A DNA stretch of 39,997 bases. Source: Candidatus Levybacteria bacterium RIFCSPLOWO2_01_FULL_38_21. GTDB lineage: Bacteria; Patescibacteriota; Microgenomatia; Levybacterales; UBA12049. The translations under genes and the position numbers were made by a program. The notes beneath the pieces are model-generated. The model saw only the letters and a list, made by a program, of their open reading frames with translations, was not told where the DNA came from and searched no databases. Numbering within the stretch: the first letter of the stretch is position 1; each line of letters starts with the position of its first letter. Positions 37,406-39,997 of this stretch are shown piece after piece. The stretch is from assembly GCA_001782475.1 (NCBI GenBank), contig MFOT01000026.1:1-39997 (forward strand), given 5' to 3'.

Positions 37406-38671
37406 TTATTTAATAAAAAAGCTAAAAACTAGAATTATTGTAGATAATCCCATAATAAAAGCTGTAATTACCCCTAAGATATTAAGAAAAGGACTATTCG
37501 TTCGCTCTCCCATAATTTTTTTATTATTTGCAATAAAAAGAATCATTATAATAAGAGGAGAAGCTATTATACCATTTATTACCGCGGTGTAATAAAGCAC
37601 CACGATCGGATCGATTCCAATAAAATTGATCAAAAGTCCAACTAAAGTTGCTATTGTTATAACCCCATAAAATCCATGAGCTCTTTTGAGTTTTTGATAC
37701 AGACCTTCTCTCCATCCAAAAGACTCAGAAACCGCATAAGAGGCAGAACCTGCAAGAATTGGTAATGCCAAAAGTCCTGTTGCGATAATTCCCAAAGCAA
37801 AAAGAAGAAAAGCATAATCGCCTGCTAATGGTCTTAAAGCAAGAGCCGCATCAGATGCGCTATTGATTTTAGTTATACCATGAGTAAAAAGTGTTGCGCC
37901 TGTTGTTATTATTATAAAAAGCATTACCAGGTTTGAAAAAAACATTCCTACTACAGTATCAAGGCGCAGTCTTGATATATCTTTAGGGGTTATTCTAGGC
38001 TGCCCTGCTCCCATTCTTCGCAGTTTATGATGCGAAACTTCTTCTTCTACCTCCTCATCTGCCTGCCAGAAAAAAAGATAAGGAGAAATTGTTGTTCCCA
38101 AAATCGCAACAACATTAAAGATATAAGTTTTGCTAAATTCTATATGGGGAATAATCAAAGAAATAAAAACTTCCTTCAAGTCAATCTTTATTGCAAAAGC
38201 AGCGACAATATAAGATAAAAGGGCAAAAGCTAAATATTTAAGATATTTGGAATAAGTTTTGTAAGAAACAAAAATTTCAAGAACCAACGTTAAAACAGCC
38301 ATGCCAATCAACCAAAAGATGAAAGGAAAACCAAATACAAGCTGGGCCGAGGCAGCCATTGCTCCAAGATCTGCTCCAATATTTATAGTATTTGCAAAAA
38401 GAAGAAGAAAAACAGTAAGATAAAGAACCTTTTTAGGATAATGAAGTCTTATTACGCCGGCAAGACCTTTTCCGGTAACAAGACCGATTCTTCCGCACAT
38501 TTCTTGGATTGCTGCCATAAGGGGAAAAGAAAAAAGAGCTGTCCATGCTTGGGCAAACCCAAACAAAGCTCCTGTTTGGGAATAAGTAGCAATACCGGAT
38601 GGATCGTCATCTGATGCACCTGTAATAAATCCCGGACCTAAAACAGAAAAAATTTTTTTAATCTTTTTCAT
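37406..38671 (-). CDS. NRAMP-family divalent metal transporter with altered motifs
   Basis: A 421-residue transporter with about eleven membrane helices. Helix 1 has GPGFITGASDDDPSGIATYSQTGA, the family's DPGN region written DPSG. Helix 6 has AILGTTISPYLFFWQADEE, where the family's metal-binding A-x-x-MPH is replaced by T-T-I-S-P. In canonical NRAMP the methionine contributes to selectivity for Mn and Fe over Ca and Mg, so the cargo may differ. A loop with RRMGAGQPRITPKDISR follows. It is likely proton-coupled import, in an operon with prfB. Confidence 0.88.
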   Translation of the reverse strand: MKKIKKIFSVLGPGFITGASDDDPSGIATYSQTGALFGFAQAWTALFSFPLMAAIQEMCGRIGLVTGKGLAGVIRLHYPKKVLYLTVFLLLFANTINIGADLGAMAASAQLVFGFPFIFWLIGMAVLTLVLEIFVSYKTYSKYLKYLAFALLSYIVAAFAIKIDLKEVFISLIIPHIEFSKTYIFNVVAILGTTISPYLFFWQADEEVEEEVSHHKLRRMGAGQPRITPKDISRLRLDTVVGMFFSNLVMLFIIITTGATLFTHGITKINSASDAALALRPLAGDYAFLLFALGIIATGLLALPILAGSASYAVSESFGWREGLYQKLKRAHGFYGVITIATLVGLLINFIGIDPIVVLYYTAVINGIIASPLIIMILFIANNKKIMGERTNSPFLNILGVITAFIMGLSTIILVFSFFIK

Positions 38672-38672
38672 T

Positions 38673-39029
38673 TTATAATCCGCTGCAAATTTTAAAGCAT
38701 GCTTCTTTTACTTTGCTGCTTGGTAAGTTTTGCAGAGCCTTAAGATCGTTTATTAAGTTTTGAATCTGAGGTGATGAAGACGCTATCTCCTCAACATTTA
38801 TATTTGCCGCTTGCTGTTTTATTGCCTGGACTTGTCTTTGGATAATGTCTTCAAGACTTTGATCAGACGCCGATAAAACCTTTTGATTTTGAGCTCGTTC
38901 GGATTTGGTATCAAAGAAGAGGCTGTTTCTTAATAAATAAACTGCGCTCCCTACCAAAAGTAGAAGAATTATAAGCGTAATGCCTACTTTCTTCTTATTC
39001 CAGGACTCTTCAAACTTTACCTCTTTCAT
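38673..39029 (-). CDS. Small signal-anchored protein, unknown
   Basis: A 118-residue protein with one helix (about residues 14-33) after a charged N-terminus and a mainly helical, glutamine-rich external part (SLEDIIQRQVQAIKQQAANI), ending with two cysteines in KEACFKICSGL that might form a disulfide outside the cell. No family recognised. First gene of the minus-strand operon with the NRAMP gene, two bases away. Its ATG lies six bases after a TACAAT box. Confidence 0.72.
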   Translation of the reverse strand: MKEVKFEESWNKKKVGITLIILLLLVGSAVYLLRNSLFFDTKSERAQNQKVLSASDQSLEDIIQRQVQAIKQQAANINVEEIASSSPQIQNLINDLKALQNLPSSKVKEACFKICSGL

Positions 39030-39035
39030 GAACTT

Positions 39036-39064
39036 ATTGTAGGTTATGAAAATTTCTTTTGCAA
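39036..39064 (-). promoter_or_regulatory. Promoter of the 39029 gene, leaderless geometry
   Basis: TTGCAA (39059-39064, its own reverse complement), 17 bases, TACAAT (39036-39041), six bases, ATG 39029. Confidence 0.65.
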
Positions 39065-39084
39065 TAAAATAGGAATTAAAATGG

Positions 39085-39090
39085 TATAAT
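39085..39090 (+). promoter_or_regulatory. Extended -10 of the MazG-like gene, leaderless geometry
   Basis: TGG then TATAAT, six bases, ATG 39097. An extended -10 may make up for the weak -35; the palindromic TTGCAA at 39059 lies 20 bases upstream. Confidence 0.65.
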
Positions 39091-39096
39091 TGAATT

Positions 39097-39429
39097 ATGA
39101 ATCTTAAAAATCTTCAGGCGAAAATAAGAGTTTTAAACGAAAAAACAAGACCTCATTATAGACTTTATTCACAGACGGAAAAAGAAATTCTGACAAAGAC
39201 AGTAAAACTTAACGAAGAAGTCGGAGAATTATGTAATGATATTTTATCTATTTTAAAACTTCAAAGAAGATCAAAGCTTGAAAAATTTGATAAGAGAAAC
39301 ATTTACGAAGAATTTGCCGATGTTATAATAACAACAATCCAGCTTGCCCAAGCAGCAGGAGTAAATATAGAAAGAGCAGTTGGTGATAAGTTGAAAAAAA
39401 TCGAAGAGAAATATATTAAAAAAAGATGA
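39097..39429 (+). CDS. MazG-like nucleotide pyrophosphohydrolase
   Basis: A 110-residue all-helical protein. The metal-binding motif of the MazG superfamily appears as LNEEVGEL near residues 34-41 (E-E-x-x-E) and YEEFADVIITT near 71-81 (E-x-x-D). It probably hydrolyses non-canonical or alarmone-type nucleoside triphosphates; the substrate is unknown. No ribosome site precedes the ATG, which is six bases from TATAAT. It ends just before a DUF1003 remnant. Confidence 0.85.
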   Translation: MNLKNLQAKIRVLNEKTRPHYRLYSQTEKEILTKTVKLNEEVGELCNDILSILKLQRRSKLEKFDKRNIYEEFADVIITTIQLAQAAGVNIERAVGDKLKKIEEKYIKKR

Positions 39430-39591
39430 AAGAGCCTAATAACATTTATTCAGCTTCATCTTCTTATAATGATTGGGCAAAACATTCAAGGCAAGCATGC
39501 CGAACTTCGGGCAGAACATGATTTTGAAACCGACAGTAAAGCCGAGAAGGAAATAGAAACTATATTAACTCATCTTGAAAATCAGCAAAAA
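39430..39591 (+). pseudogene. C-terminal remnant of a DUF1003 protein
   Basis: Directly after the MazG-like stop the same frame reads a hydrophobic stretch (FIQLHLLIMIGQN) and then GKHAELRAEHDFETDSKAEKE, matching the C-terminal MSQNRQ-x-x-x-D-R-x-x-x-E-x-D-Y-x-x-N-x-KAE pattern of DUF1003 membrane proteins. The N-terminal helices are missing and the frame runs into the antisense of the next gene. A shorter start at ATG 39469 would not give a complete domain. I take it as a gene fragment left by a deletion. Confidence 0.5.
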
Positions 39592-39997
39592 TTAATTCTC
39601 AAAATAATCGTATACTTTTTTAGATATATCTGCTATTCGTTCTTCAGAAGCGGCGGGCAAATCACTTTTGGATAAAGCCACGATAATGTAATCGCTCTTT
39701 GGCCCATAAACAATACCTCCGTCATGTGTAAAAAAGCCTATCTCGCCTGTTTTATGAGCAACTATAGCTTCGGACGGTAAGTATTTAGGCAATTTATCGT
39801 TAAGTTTTTGTTTGCTTAAAAGATCTAACATTTTACTTGTATCTTGCGGATTTGCAAGTTTTCCTTTATATAATTTCTCAAAAAAAAGTGCTATGTCATA
39901 TGGGGTAGACGTAGGAGAACTGCCGTCTTCTCCTACTGTTGATTCATTAAATCCTTCTCTTTGTAAAAACGCTTTAACACTCGATAGTTTTATTTTT
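39592..39997 (-). CDS. Beta-lactamase-like serine hydrolase, C-terminal part
   Basis: The frame is open from the window edge through 134 codons to the stop at 39592. STPYDIALFFEKLYKGKL, the KTG motif in AIVAHKTGEIGFFTHDGGIVYGP, and the strand YIIVALSKSD match the C-terminal half of class A beta-lactamase-like proteins. The S-x-x-K and S-D-N motifs would lie beyond the window. In such genomes these are likelier wall-related peptidases or esterases than antibiotic-resistance enzymes. The 5' end is missing. Confidence 0.85.
   Translation of the reverse strand, partial: KIKLSSVKAFLQREGFNESTVGEDGSSPTSTPYDIALFFEKLYKGKLANPQDTSKMLDLLSKQKLNDKLPKYLPSEAIVAHKTGEIGFFTHDGGIVYGPKSDYIIVALSKSDLPAASEERIADISKKVYDYFEN

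Noticed and set aside
39469-39675. 68-residue ORF as an intact gene
   Set aside because: Its second half is the antisense of the serine hydrolase C-terminus; only the first part matches DUF1003, so it is treated as a remnant.
1-39997. Recoding of TGA as glycine (code 25) as in some Patescibacteria
   Set aside because: Many well-delimited genes end in TGA, including ATGA overlaps, and RF2 is present.

Overview
The window looks like chromosomal DNA of a reduced-genome bacterium of the Patescibacteria (Candidate Phyla Radiation), most like Microgenomates. This is inference from gene content and style: low G+C by eye, very tight gene packing with many ATGA-type overlaps, a short glutamyl-tRNA synthetase next to tRNA-Gln genes carrying the U1-A72 pair used in the transamidation route, an archaeal-type 451-residue aspartyl-tRNA synthetase, a roughly 100-residue TsaB, and small families common in that group (DUF5679, DUF5678, DUF4446, DUF3048, GtrA fusions). 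TGA is used as an ordinary stop and a release factor 2 gene is present, so the code is the standard bacterial one.

Layout. 1-432: tail of a probable serine recombinase abutting two tRNA-Gln(CUG) genes. 576-7001: GT2 glycosyltransferase, DgkA/UdpK-like kinase, PAP2-like phosphatase, gltX, a secreted protein of unknown function, DacA and aspS. 7020-7420: a small conserved-looking gene behind a leader with a 16-codon leader peptide and a clear intrinsic terminator, which resembles a transcription attenuator. 7428-12780: recJ, then cca and an ABC-2 transporter, then yqeY. 12842-17305: DUF4446, DUF3048/YerB, a winged-helix protein, secD and secF on the minus strand. 17372-19216: small genes and an accessory pocket (DUF5678 protein, retropepsin-like protease, isochorismatase-like hydrolase) bounded by duplicated pieces of a glycosyltransferase 3' end and its terminator. 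19249-29457: a minus-strand nucleotide-sugar and glycosyltransferase operon (rmlA, Nudix, rmlB, rmlD-like, ugd, a 39-residue small ORF, rmd, gmd, uxs, DPM1-GtrA, ArnT/PMT-like). 29528-34230: a membrane protein, a CAP protein, tsaB-tsaC-tsaE, a lamin-tail surface protein and an M23 hydrolase. 34239-39029: ftsX, ftsE, a membrane protein, prfB, an NRAMP-like transporter and a small membrane protein. 39097-39997: MazG-like enzyme, a DUF1003 remnant and a beta-lactamase-like serine hydrolase cut by the window edge.

How it fits together. Most genes serve the cell envelope: nucleotide sugars (UDP-Glc to UDP-GlcA to UDP-Xyl; GDP-Man to GDP-deoxyhexose; dTDP-deoxysugar), lipid-linked glycosyl transfer, Sec export, carboxypeptidase, and FtsEX with a coiled-coil M23 hydrolase for septal wall splitting. 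The rest is translation: GluRS, AspRS, RF2, t6A37 synthesis, CCA addition and tRNA-Gln.

Cross-cutting signals. (1) Promoters placed so that transcription would begin at, or within one base of, the start codon (TATAAT or TACAAT, six bases, ATG) recur at six genes. (2) Exactly four copies of an unrelated heptamer lie at the 5' end of three genes. (3) Palindromic elements sit inside recJ, cca and tsaE without breaking frame and supply the stop codons of two other genes. (4) The M23 domain appears circularly permuted. (5) A possible attenuator precedes the 75-residue protein at 7193. No CRISPR array, rRNA or intact insertion sequence was seen.
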